From: Nitrobacter winogradskyi Nb-255
Lineage (GTDB): Bacteria > Pseudomonadota > Alphaproteobacteria > Rhizobiales > Xanthobacteraceae
Assembly (NCBI RefSeq): GCF_000012725.1
Contig: NC_007406.1
Span: 772,001-836,000 of the forward strand
Length of the DNA stretch: 64,000 nt
Direction of reading: 5' to 3'
In this document: one piece after another, positions 44,331-52,552 of the stretch
Numbering within the stretch: the stretch's first letter is position 1
Layout of the letters: each line of letters starts with the position of its first letter
The notes under the pieces: generated by a model
What the model was told of the DNA's origin: nothing
Seen by the model: the letters and a program-made list of their open reading frames with translations, nothing else
Databases searched by the model: none
Translations under genes and position numbers: made by a program

Positions 44331-45706
44331 ACGGCCTTGCACGATCCTACGCCCATATCCGCCAGGGGATCGAACTCGGCTTCTTTCGCGGCAGGCCGCT
44401 GATCTATGACGGTACCGAGCCGGTCGCCATCGACGCCCAGGCCGGAAAAGGCAAGCTCACACGGTTTCTCGGCGTCAATCTGGTGTCGCCGCGCACGGCG
44501 CATCTGAGCAAGATCATCACCGATCCGAAGGATGCCGAACTTGCATGGGTATCGTGGAAAACGCTTGAGCGGCAAGGCTATCATGTGCGCTTTATCAATG
44601 CGGGCAGGCTCTACGGTTATCCTTCCGAAAGCTATAATTTCAACACGCGGCTTCTGGAAATCGCCTCGATCCCAGCGCTGCGAACTCTGGTGGGGGAGGC
44701 CGCGTACGATGCCGCGAGCTATCTCGTGCCAGTCGATCCGAACCCCCATCACAAATGGATCGGCCAGGGCGTGCGCACGGCCTTCGCGCTCTACAACAAG
44801 ATCACGGCGCTTTATCCTTCCGAACGTTGGCCCTGCACGGTTGGCGGGCTTTGGGATTTCTTCGGGCGCGCGCCGGATGAGATTGCGGACGATCTACTGG
44901 TGTGGGCGTCTGATTCCCGCATGGAGGAAGACTGGGGCATGTGCCGCCTGGTCGCGGGCCTGACCGCTTCGACCGATCAATGGAACGCCTATTCCTCGAC
45001 GGTGGTGGAGCGGCTGCAAGGTTTCCAGCCGGGATCGGCGGCGCGAACCGTGACCGAACGCAACAGCTTCGATCCCGCCGACATGAAACGGGAGAAGACG
45101 GCTCTCTTTATTATTGGGTCGGCCCGCTCGGACACGAGCCGGAATTTCGTGGGTGCGATGGCGGCGGCGGTCATCGAGCGTTTCGCGGATGCGCATGGCA
45201 CGCTGCGGGCGCTGGTCGTCGGCGAAGAATGGGGGCAACTCTATGTCAGCAACTTCCCTGAAATCCTCACCCTCTACCGGCAGGGCGGGATCAATTTCCT
45301 CGGCGTCTTCCAGAACGCTGCAGCCCAGATCGAAAACCGCTACGGGCGCGAACTGGCCCGCATCTGGCGCAAGGCGGTCGCGCATACGCTCTATCGGGGC
45401 TTGCCAGATACCGAAACGCTCAAAGACATCGAGCACCGCTCGGGCCGCACCTCGGTCATGGTGCGCGGATTCAACGTCAACCAGAACCAGGTGAACGGCT
45501 CCGGCGACAATCTCTCCGAACAATCGAGGCCGCTGCTCCAGGTGGAAGACATCCGCCTTGCGACCGGCGGTGAAAGCGCGCTGCTCGAATCCCGCGATCA
45601 GGGGTATTTCACGGTCGATATGCCGAATTTCTGGGAGCGGCCTGAAATGAGCGGGATGCTGCGCGATGTACGCGAGAAGCCCGATAAATATGCGTGGCTC
45701 GCGTAG
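44327..45706 (+). CDS. Reduced VirD4/TraG-type coupling ATPase
   Basis: 459 residues. It keeps the landmarks of type IV coupling proteins: RPLIYDGTEPVAIDAQAGKGKL (a variant P-loop, GKGK), ITDPKDAELAWVSWKTLERQGY, a Walker B-like LVVGEEWGQLY and NFLGVFQNAAQIENRYG-type end region, with RSGRTSVMVRG near the C-terminus. It has no N-terminal transmembrane helices, unlike VirD4 and TraG of 600 or more residues. It probably delivers the relaxase-DNA complex to a conjugation pore supplied by another element in the cell. Last gene of the operon. Confidence 0.78.
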   Translation: MNGLARSYAHIRQGIELGFFRGRPLIYDGTEPVAIDAQAGKGKLTRFLGVNLVSPRTAHLSKIITDPKDAELAWVSWKTLERQGYHVRFINAGRLYGYPSESYNFNTRLLEIASIPALRTLVGEAAYDAASYLVPVDPNPHHKWIGQGVRTAFALYNKITALYPSERWPCTVGGLWDFFGRAPDEIADDLLVWASDSRMEEDWGMCRLVAGLTASTDQWNAYSSTVVERLQGFQPGSAARTVTERNSFDPADMKREKTALFIIGSARSDTSRNFVGAMAAAVIERFADAHGTLRALVVGEEWGQLYVSNFPEILTLYRQGGINFLGVFQNAAAQIENRYGRELARIWRKAVAHTLYRGLPDTETLKDIEHRSGRTSVMVRGFNVNQNQVNGSGDNLSEQSRPLLQVEDIRLATGGESALLESRDQGYFTVDMPNFWERPEMSGMLRDVREKPDKYAWLA

Positions 45707-45731
45707 AATTCTCTTTCTAATGCTTCCCGCA

Positions 45732-46067
45732 CTAAACGTTGGTCGGAACGGGTTGGCCCAGCGGTAGGCGCGGTCGAACGCTTACGGCCACCTCGACCTC
45801 CTGTCCCAGCAGAGTCAGGATCGTCATAAGCCGGTCAAGCGTGAACCGCCCTAGATTGACGCGGCGGATACGGGAAAAGTCCGCGTGGCTGATTCCGGTT
45901 GCGTCTTCCGCCTTCCGGGTTGTCCAGTGGCGGTCATCGAGAATCTTGATGATCTCAGATGCCATCAGCGCCTTGGCTTGCAACAGATCAGCGTCGTCGC
46001 GGCCAAAATCGCGGAAGACGTTGCCGCTGCCATGGACCAGTTCCGTGTCGTCGTTTTTGATACTCAT
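45732..46067 (-). CDS. XRE-family antitoxin (HigA-like)
   Basis: 111 residues from ATG 46067, overlapping the toxin stop by four bases. The helix-turn-helix (WTTRKAEDATGISHADFSRIRRVNLGRFTLDRLMTI) is of the XRE type of small antitoxins; the N-terminus is acidic (DDTELVHGSGNVFRDFGRDD). Neutralises and autoregulates the toxin gene just upstream. Convergent with the coupling ATPase gene, 25 bp away. Confidence 0.85.
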   Translation of the reverse strand: MSIKNDDTELVHGSGNVFRDFGRDDADLLQAKALMASEIIKILDDRHWTTRKAEDATGISHADFSRIRRVNLGRFTLDRLMTILTLLGQEVEVAVSVRPRLPLGQPVPTNV

Positions 46068-46417
46068 TTCAGCATCTCCTTCAATCTTTTGATCCGCTCC
46101 AGGATCAGGTCGGTCTCCTGCTTCGGGGTTTTGATGCCGCTCTTGGATTTCTTCTGGAAGGCGTGAACCACCCACAAGGCATCCTTGAACTGCAACGTAT
46201 AGACGGCCCGATATGCGTCGGTACGATGGCGCAAAGCTACTTCGTAAACGCCGGAACCAAGGCCCTTCATCGGCTTTACATTGCCCGGAAAGCTGCCGTC
46301 CGCCGCAACGGTGAGAGCCGCCAGAATGTCGTCCTGCGCTCCTTGCGGGAAATCCTCAAAGGTCTTTCGGGCAGCCTTCATCCATGAGATCGGCCTTGTT
46401 TCGCGGAATGTAATCAT
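46064..46417 (-). CDS. RelE/HigB-family toxin (phage Gp49-like)
   Basis: 117 residues, AGGGGCAG before ATG 46417. Family features: the start RPISWMKAARKTFEDFPQGAQDDIL, the strand pair GSGVYEVALRHRTDAYRAVYTLQ and VVHAFQKKSKSGIKTPKQETDL, which holds the basic residues implicated in mRNA cleavage. Toxin-first order matches HigBA. Likely stabilises the mobile element. Confidence 0.86.
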   Translation of the reverse strand: MITFRETRPISWMKAARKTFEDFPQGAQDDILAALTVAADGSFPGNVKPMKGLGSGVYEVALRHRTDAYRAVYTLQFKDALWVVHAFQKKSKSGIKTPKQETDLILERIKRLKEMLK

Positions 46418-46598
46418 CTGCCCCTATGGTGTCAAATATGCCACCAATGGTCAAGATAATTCTGTTCACGGTTCGATCCGAGAGCGCAGTAATGTATCTG
46501 TTCACTGGAGGACAAGGGCGACGCAATTTTGCTTGGAAATCAAACAAGCTTGTGTCTATTTGTCTGAGCCGGAACTTTCCGGTCCAGGAATTTCCTTG

Positions 46599-46627
46599 GC
46601 CCCGCCACCTAGGCGGGGCTTTTTTTT
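46599..46627 (+). terminator. Intrinsic terminator with no obvious upstream gene
   Basis: 8-bp arms GCCCCGCC / GGCGGGGC with a five-base loop and eight T residues. There is no plus-strand protein gene between 45706 and this site, so it could end a small RNA transcribed from within 46430-46600 or be a relic. Confidence 0.8.
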
Positions 46628-46732
46628 AAGTGCTAAACGTTAACATTTTAACCCAGTGTGGCAGACTCGCTACAGCACTATCTGAGCTTTTGCTTTTGAT
46701 TAGAAACCATCGATTCTAACTTCGAGGTTCCC

Positions 46733-47362
46733 ATGAAAAAGATTCTTCTGATCACCGCAGCTGTGTTGGTCAGTGTACCGGCTGCTTCTGCCGCTGATCT
46801 CGCGCCGCGTCCTTATACCAAGGCTCCGCCCTATGTGCCCGCTCCGATCTACAACTGGACCGGCTTCTACCTCGGTGGCCACATTGGCGGTGCGTTCTCA
46901 AACGGAAGGGACGGCGTGTTCCTGGGTGGTGTGCAGAGCGGATGGGATCTCCAGTTCGCACCGAATTGGGTCTTCGGCCTCGAAGGCAGTTACAGCTTTC
47001 TCGATTCCGGGATAGCCGGTGCCAATCTCGGCCTTGGTTCGGCTACCGCACGGCTAGGCTACACGTGGGGGGGGCCAGCTCTATTTTACGTGAAGGGCGG
47101 CTATGGTACAGCCGTTTTGCGGGGTAATAACGCTATCTTCGGGATCAACCCAAACATCGGTCTTGACGGCTACACCGTCGGCGCTGGTCTCGAATATATG
47201 TTCACCCAGAACTGGGCCGGTAAGGTTGAGTACCAGTATTTTGATTTTGGCAGAATTGCAGGTACCAACATCAATCTGGACACCCATACCGTCAAGGTTG
47301 GACTGAACTATCGCTTCAACCTTGGTGCTCCGGCCGCTGCCCCGTATGCACCCGGATACTGA
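46733..47362 (+). CDS. Outer-membrane beta-barrel protein (Omp25/Omp31 type)
   Basis: 209 residues. Signal peptide MKKILLITAAVLVSVPAASAADLAP, then a proline-rich segment and an eight-stranded barrel with alternating aromatic residues (YNWTGFYLGGHIGGAFSNG, WDLQFAPNWVFGLEGSY, GYTVGAGLEYMFTQNWAGKVEYQY) ending at VKVGLNYRF, with a short Pro/Ala tail. Typical of abundant small rhizobial outer-membrane proteins. Its position inside the mobile element makes it likely cargo; a terminator-like hairpin follows at 47419. Confidence 0.88.
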   Translation: MKKILLITAAVLVSVPAASAADLAPRPYTKAPPYVPAPIYNWTGFYLGGHIGGAFSNGRDGVFLGGVQSGWDLQFAPNWVFGLEGSYSFLDSGIAGANLGLGSATARLGYTWGGPALFYVKGGYGTAVLRGNNAIFGINPNIGLDGYTVGAGLEYMFTQNWAGKVEYQYFDFGRIAGTNINLDTHTVKVGLNYRFNLGAPAAAPYAPGY

Positions 47363-47418
47363 TCTCATTACATGCTGGTGTGAAAAGGCCGGCAATTTTT
47401 AGGCTGTGTGAAAATACT

Positions 47419-47447
47419 GGAGGCTCTGGCATTTGCCAGGGCCTCTT
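47419..47447 (+). terminator. Hairpin after the outer-membrane protein gene
   Basis: Arms GAGGCTCTGGC and GCCAGGGCCTC (one mismatch) around a short loop, followed by TTGTGCTTT; located 57 bp past the stop. Confidence 0.55.
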
Positions 47448-47644
47448 GTGCTTTCAACGCCTCGCAATCGGCGGCATCTTAAGCGCGGATGCCAGCGCAA
47501 TCCAGAATAGCACTGGTATAGGCTAGCTACCATGCATGGCGCCGCACTCCCCGACTCGCGATAAGGCCCGTGCCGATGGGCAGGAGTAGCCCCAGGTAGC
47601 CATAGGCAAAGATGGCCATCAGCATCGCGCGCACTGCCAGCGCT

Positions 47645-47735
47645 GCCGCCGAGGCGATAGCCGTCACTCGATACGCGACGATATAGGGCGTGCGGAAATC
47701 ATGAGTTCGCGGGTGCCCTTGATTTCGCCTCAACG
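47645..47735 (-). pseudogene. RelE/ParE-type toxin fragment
   Basis: On the minus strand GEIKGTRELMIS and TPYIVAYRV are both visible but in different frames. These are the adjacent C-terminal strands of ParE/RelE toxins. The rest of the gene and any antitoxin are missing. Confidence 0.45.
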
Positions 47736-47772
47736 CCCGATGACCTGACCCCCAGCTTTCCTCCATCTGGGA

Positions 47773-48024
47773 TTAGAGCCGGGTGGTTGTTTTGCGCATG
47801 AGCGCGGTTGAAGCAATGGGCTGCGTAGCGGAGCCCGTAGGGCGTAGCGAAGCAGGCCATTGCTTATCCAGTTCGGCAGCGAACGCCGCCGGTGTCGCGT
47901 ATCCGAGCGATGAGTGCGGTCTCTCCCGGTTGTAATCCTCGACCCAGGCCGCGATCTCGACCCGCGCGTGGGCGAGGCTGTGGAACAGCGTCTCGTTGAG
48001 CAGTTCGTCGCGCATGCGGCCGTT
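47773..48024 (-). pseudogene. IS3-family transposase (orfB) C-terminal fragment
   Basis: Reads NGRMRDELLNETLFHSLAHA then VEDYNRERPHSSLGYATPAAF, the standard end of IS3-family integrase-like transposases including the last catalytic Glu region. The 5' part is cut off at about 48024, where a resolvase fragment begins on the other strand. The adjacent sequence to 47740 (TGACCTGACCCCC on the plus strand) is probably the element's end. Confidence 0.8.
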
Positions 48025-48183
48025 ATCGGCAGGCCGCGCGTTCTAACGGATGAACAATTGCAGGAGGCGCGCTGGCGCATAGAGGTCGGCGGCAAGACGA
48101 CTGCCAGCGTCGCGCGCGAGATGGACGTGCCGCAATGGACGTTGAGCCGTTCTCTCCGGCGGCAGGTTGAAACGGTGCAATGA
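48025..48183 (+). pseudogene. Tn3-type resolvase/invertase C-terminal fragment
   Basis: Plus-strand GRPRVLTDEQLQEARWRIEVG followed by KTTASVAREMDVPQWTLSRS and LRR is the helix-turn-helix end of serine resolvases/invertases. The catalytic domain is absent; the fragment starts exactly where the IS3 remnant stops. Confidence 0.75.
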
Positions 48184-48700
48184 AGAAACGAGCGATGGGG
48201 TCACGGGAGAGCGCAATCTTCCCGTGCCGGATGCCGCAAGCGGAATGGCGGTCGTGGGTCGAGGGGCGCGAAAGCCCTCGTCAGGGTTCCAAGGGGCTCG
48301 AAGGCTCTTTGGTCGCAAGGGTCAAGGGAAGGCCGATGCCTTCCTTGTCATGGGGTGTTGGGGCAGCACGAAGGCTCCCCGACTGGTGATGCAACGGCCA
48401 AACGGTGCGAGTGCTCAACCGGCGATACGGTTGAATGGTGTTGTAGAGGCTCGATGCCTTGGAAACACCACGGCCTGGGGGATGCAACGGGGGCGCGCAG
48501 CGGCCCCCTTGCCAAGATTGCGGTACTACACCGCACATCTTGCGATTATCAGAACCCTCCTGAAGCGCCAGTGGTGACAGGTTCATACCGGGAGATGCAG
48601 CCCGATGAAGCAGGCCGGGCATTGCACGGCAAGCAAGACTTACCTGTGTGAGAAGACGTGACCGTACCCTCGGCCCGGCTACATGAGGCGGAGGCGGTTA
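48184..48700. ncRNA. Candidate structured RNA or decayed retroelement, no coding frame
   Basis: About 500 bp packed with hairpins: CACGGGA/TCCCGTG (48202-48226), a stem with CAAGGGAAGGC/GCCTTCCTTG, CAACCG/CGGTTG, TGGTGTT/AACACCA with a nested stem, GGGGGC/GCCCCC and TGCGGT/ACCGCA. The density exceeds that of the surrounding sequence, and GATGCAACGG occurs twice. Open frames have no known motif. A decayed group II intron is possible but I see no clear domain V. Confidence 0.3.
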
Positions 48701-49004
48701 TTAGACTAAAGTCCTATCAATCAGCAACTTATGGAATATATTCCGATTATTCTTCCAAGAACCGGATAATTGTCTTACAATTATATTGATGTGTGCGGGT
48801 AGTCCGCCTGCATCGGGGCTTCAAAACCTCTTTTAGATCAGCGGCTGGCATCAGCCGTTATATGGTGCTTTTCCTGAACTGTATTTGGATGAGCATCGTT
48901 GATGCTGCTCGGTCTCAAGACCGGGTGGCAGTGGCGTATGTCCAGTGGCCCTCGGGTCTAAAGGCCATTGTGCCGTTTCTGATCTAACGGTTTTGAACAC
49001 CCGG
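48701..49004. other. Low-GC intergenic stretch
   Basis: AT-rich relative to its surroundings, notably 48710-48790. I see no gene; a GGTCTCAAGACC hairpin near 48915 precedes the terminator at 49005. Confidence 0.4.
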
Positions 49005-49035
49005 TCACCAGGGACTACCTCTGGTGATTTTTTTT
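49005..49035 (+). terminator. Intrinsic terminator upstream of the repeat-protein gene
   Basis: Arms TCACCAG / CTGGTGA, nine-base loop, eight T residues. No plus-strand protein gene lies just upstream. Confidence 0.75.
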
Positions 49036-49152
49036 GTTTTCGGGGGTTCAGTGGATCAGGGGTATTTTTCAGAACTTTGCTTTCGACTGCTGCCTTTTGC
49101 CTCGCCTACCTGCCTCGATACCCTTTTTCTCGTCAACGCCGCGCTGGCGTTC

Positions 49153-51315
49153 ATGTTTATAATCGGCGGCGTCGTTGGCGCGTGCCTTTATCATCTCCGG
49201 CAGACGCGGAAATCGAAAGCGACTCCCCCACAAAAGGTATCTGCGGGCAGAAGCGAAGCCGGAAACGTCTTTTTCGCCATCTTCGCGGCTGTGGGCATGG
49301 TTGCATTACTCGGCGTGGCGCTGACAAACCTCATGCAGGGTCCGATTACATCCGTATCGAAGGTAACGCGCGCCAATATCGCGCAAAACGATATGCAGGC
49401 GGCGGTGGCCGTGATCACGCAGGCGTCGTTCGTCGCGCCGGACGCGGATTGCGACGATGACGGCTTTATCGAACCTTTGCCGTTCCGCGATGCAGAAGCC
49501 GCGCCTGCACCTTCCGGCGGCGGGCTTCTTCCCTTCAGCACCGCCGTCAACCGCCGCGATCCGTGGGGCACGGATTACGGCTATTGCGTCTGGGATCATG
49601 GCGGAAAGGTTCTGGACGATTCATGCGGCGGCGCGGACGCCATGCGCAGCGGCGGGGGCAATACGCAAGAGGCCGCCGCCATCGCCGTGATGTCGGCGGG
49701 GCCGGACAAGATATTTCAAACCGCCTGCGAAGACTGGATCGACAACGATACGCCCGTTGTGAACAAGGTTTCGGGCAGCGACGATATGTGGCGCATCATT
49801 CCCTATGCGCAGATGATGGTGCCCGCCAGCACGACCAATGCCCGCTTGCAGGAACTGCCCGATGGAGCCTGCAATGAAAACACGATTGGCATCATGCGGC
49901 TGTTTTTGGGGACCGCGCAAATTTGCCTTGCAGACGGCTGGGTGGAGATCGACGACGTGTCCGTCGAGTCGGCGGGGGACTTTATCGACATCACGGGGGC
50001 CGAGCCTGCAAGTACGGAACACCTGTCGGGGACGATTTCTTTCAGCGGCTTTCGCGGAACGCGGCCCCTGACCGTGCAGGGCGCGGCAGTCCTTTTGATA
50101 AACGGCAATCCCGTCACCGCGCCCGCCGCCGTATCGGACGGCGATACAATCGAGCTGCGGGCCGATGCGCCAGGCAACCCCGGTGAAACGTCCACGTTCT
50201 CGATCATGATGAGCGGCATCAGAAAAGAATGGAAGATCGAAACACGGGCGGCCTATCCGCCAAGCCTGTCGATCACGCCGAACGCGGCGGCCATAAATGT
50301 CACCGGCCCCGGCAATCCGGCTTATAGCGATCTTACCGGCTTTGTCGTGCGCAATACGGGCGAACAGGCGACGGGCGTTTTACAGGCGGCGCAGCTGGTG
50401 CCCCTCTCGAATTACGAGTTTTCAGGCGATGGCGATGATTGTGGGGGCGTGACGTTGGAACCATACGCGAAAAGCGCGGCGCAATGCACTGTCGATATCA
50501 GGGCGAAATCGTCGGGCGAAGCAATCCCATCCGGCACGCTGACCGTAACGGACGGCGCATCGGCGAATGCGACAGCGACATTGTCGGGAACGGCAAACGG
50601 CTTTAACTGCACGCTTGCCGGGGTGACGGTCGCGCACGGTGCGTCCAGTACCTTCTACTCCGCCACAGCCCACACGGACTGTGCAAGCGTGAGTCAGACC
50701 CGGACCTGCAACAGCGGCGTGCTCAGCGGATCGGGCAGCTACCAGTATGCAAGCTGCGACACGCTTGCAAACTGTACGCTCAACGGGGTGACGGTCGCGC
50801 ACGGTGCGTCCCGCACCTTCTACTCCGCCACGATCCACACGAACTGCGCGAGCGTGAGTTTGAGCCGGACTTGCAACAACGGCACGCTTAGCGGATCGGG
50901 CAGCTACCAGTATGCAAATTGCAACGCGCCTGCAAACTGCACGCTCGGCGGGGTGACGGTCGCGCACGGTGCGTCCCGCACCTTCTACGCGGCCACATCC
51001 CATTCGAACTGTGCAGGCGTGAGTCAGACCCGGACTTGCAACAACGGCACGCTGAGCGGATCGGGCAGCTACCAATATGCAAGTTGCACGCTTGCCTGCG
51101 TTCCGTACGCGGGGCAGGTTTGCGGGTATTCTTGTAGGAATGAATGTGTGACAGCTTGTGGCGATTGCGCTGTTGATGGGCAATGGGCCGTGAATTTTGG
51201 CTCACTGTGGGGGTGGATATGCATTCAGGGATCGGGGAGTGGGTACGGTTGCTTCCCAGGTGGAAGCGGGACGACGCCGACGCGATACTATGCATGTGAC
51301 GGGAGCTGCAATTAA
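49153..51315 (+). CDS. Large membrane-anchored surface protein with three 55-residue repeats
   Basis: About 720 residues from ATG 49153. The frame is open back to GTG 49024 inside a terminator; no start has a good ribosome site. Two hydrophobic segments occur at the N-terminus (MFIIGGVVGACLYHL and NVFFAIFAAVGMVALLGVAL). The segment after them (ITSVSKVTRANIAQNDMQAA ... GTDYGYCVWDHG) looks like a prepilin-type protein. A middle part contains beta-sandwich-like sequence (TLTVTDGASANATATLSG). Three tandem copies of a 55-residue unit (CTL-GVTVAHGAS-TFY ... SGSGSYQYA-C) follow, and a Cys-rich end (CVPYAGQVCGYSC). Probably an exported structural or adhesion protein carried as cargo. Confidence 0.65.
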   Translation: MFIIGGVVGACLYHLRQTRKSKATPPQKVSAGRSEAGNVFFAIFAAVGMVALLGVALTNLMQGPITSVSKVTRANIAQNDMQAAVAVITQASFVAPDADCDDDGFIEPLPFRDAEAAPAPSGGGLLPFSTAVNRRDPWGTDYGYCVWDHGGKVLDDSCGGADAMRSGGGNTQEAAAIAVMSAGPDKIFQTACEDWIDNDTPVVNKVSGSDDMWRIIPYAQMMVPASTTNARLQELPDGACNENTIGIMRLFLGTAQICLADGWVEIDDVSVESAGDFIDITGAEPASTEHLSGTISFSGFRGTRPLTVQGAAVLLINGNPVTAPAAVSDGDTIELRADAPGNPGETSTFSIMMSGIRKEWKIETRAAYPPSLSITPNAAAINVTGPGNPAYSDLTGFVVRNTGEQATGVLQAAQLVPLSNYEFSGDGDDCGGVTLEPYAKSAAQCTVDIRAKSSGEAIPSGTLTVTDGASANATATLSGTANGFNCTLAGVTVAHGASSTFYSATAHTDCASVSQTRTCNSGVLSGSGSYQYASCDTLANCTLNGVTVAHGASRTFYSATIHTNCASVSLSRTCNNGTLSGSGSYQYANCNAPANCTLGGVTVAHGASRTFYAATSHSNCAGVSQTRTCNNGTLSGSGSYQYASCTLACVPYAGQVCGYSCRNECVTACGDCAVDGQWAVNFGSLWGWICIQGSGSGYGCFPGGSGTTPTRYYACDGSCN
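50608..51094 (+). repeat. Three tandem 165-bp coding repeats
   Basis: Units start at the TGC/TGT codons at 50608, 50773 and 50938, exactly 165 bp apart; the last is truncated by a few codons. Stretches such as GGTGACGGTCGCGCACGGTG are identical in all three, showing recent duplication or gene conversion. Confidence 0.92.
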
Positions 51316-51418
51316 GACAATTCGGATGCAGCCCTACCGGCCCTATCTACATCCCGAGCCCGTGTATGACCTTGCTGACAGAGGCGTTGGCCTTTCCTCA
51401 AAATTTTCCAGCCTGTCC

Positions 51419-52018
51419 TTAGAATGGCTGCCGCAGTAGTAGCGCCCACAGATAGGCAAAGAACGCATCCTGTGGGTTAATGTGCAGTTCGTTGATGAGA
51501 ATGTCGCTGTCCTTGTGGATGTGGCGCGGATCGAAGGGCCGTGTTGTGGACGCTCCGGTATCGACCTCTGCCTGTTTGAGTGCCTCCCATATCTGGTAGC
51601 GCCGCTTCGGCTGCATCCCGTTGAAGCGCAACAGCCGGATCGCCTTCTCGACATTCTTCGGCTCTGATGCGGGCAGCCGCTCAAAACCCTTGAGATGCTG
51701 GGCGCACAGGATGCGGTGAATCCGCTCGATGGCGTGCAGGTCGTGTAGATGCTCCGGCACGCCGCGATGTTTCGGGTTGAATACCTCCTTCAGCGGGTGC
51801 GGTTCGTCGCCGAACTGCGGTATGAACAGTCCATGGTCGCGCATCCGCTCTCGCAGCCGATGGAAGATGAGATTGACGGTCGGGGCGCTGAGCTTTGTCG
51901 CCTTCACCGTCTCCGCCGCCGTTAGGTCGCGGGCGAAGCATTCCACCACGCGCTTCAGCCGGTGTTCGGAAATTTTCGCGTTCCGGTAACGGCGGTTTTT
52001 TGGTGTTGCTCCAGGCAC
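51419..52018 (-). CDS. Helix-turn-helix protein with IS1595-transposase-like N-terminus
   Basis: 199 residues from GTG 52018, with GGGGAG eight bases upstream. Residues 8-60 (YRNAKISEHRLKRVVECFAR and LTAAETVKATKLSAPTVNLI) match the helix-turn-helix opening of IS1595/ISXO2-type transposases, but the DDE domain of those enzymes is absent. The rest (residues 60-199, with HLHDLHAIERIHRILCAQH and WEALKQAEVDTG) is unknown to me. It may be a regulator domesticated from a transposase. Convergent with the repeat-protein gene, 104 bp apart. Confidence 0.6.
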   Translation of the reverse strand: MPGATPKNRRYRNAKISEHRLKRVVECFARDLTAAETVKATKLSAPTVNLIFHRLRERMRDHGLFIPQFGDEPHPLKEVFNPKHRGVPEHLHDLHAIERIHRILCAQHLKGFERLPASEPKNVEKAIRLLRFNGMQPKRRYQIWEALKQAEVDTGASTTRPFDPRHIHKDSDILINELHINPQDAFFAYLWALLLRQPF

Positions 52019-52249
52019 TTGGCGGCTCCCCGAAAGCGCCCTTCCTCGCCCTTTCCTTGCTGAGAGGTTCGACACCCTTGCGAGGGCAAGGATAGGCTTG
52101 CCGCAGGATAGATCGAAGCCGGGTAGTTCACATAATTTCCATGATCGCTGATGGCTTCGACAACTTCGCAAAGGAATATATTCCTTGACAAGTTCCCTTT
52201 TTGTTCTGTATGCTTCTGCTCGTCCTGTGACGGCAGAAAGGAGGCAGGC

Positions 52250-52549
52250 ATGAGCGACGATGACTTTTCTCCCTACCTTCATCATCTGGTGCACCTCGAC
52301 CTGCCGCTGGAGGCCAAGATCGAGATGTTGCGCGTGCTGCAAGTAATGATGCGCTCCTTCGTGGATCGCGCCTTCGGTGACGATCCCGTCCAGCTCGCCC
52401 GCAGGGATGGGGATGAAATCCGAATTGAGCGTGAAGCTGATTCCTCCGCTGTGGTACCCTTGGAGGATCACAACAGCACAGAAGACAAAGCCCAGACGGA
52501 TGCGTTCACGCAACGCGCAGACAGGGCAACGCGAAAGGAGAACGTCTGA
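52250..52549 (+). CDS. Small acidic protein paired with the serine recombinase
   Basis: 99 residues from ATG 52250, with AAGGAGG seven bases upstream. An N-terminal helical part (YLHHLVHLDLPLEAKIEMLR) precedes an acidic, polar tail. It sits three bases before the recombinase gene and shares its promoter. Small proteins in this position beside large serine recombinases can be directionality factors or accessory proteins; no motif proves it here. Confidence 0.7.
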   Translation: MSDDDFSPYLHHLVHLDLPLEAKIEMLRVLQVMMRSFVDRAFGDDPVQLARRDGDEIRIEREADSSAVVPLEDHNSTEDKAQTDAFTQRADRATRKENV

Positions 52550-52552
52550 TTC

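Noticed and set aside
50608-51094. Regular 165-bp repeats considered as a CRISPR array
   Set aside because: The repeats are contiguous, in frame and coding; there are no spacers and no cas genes.
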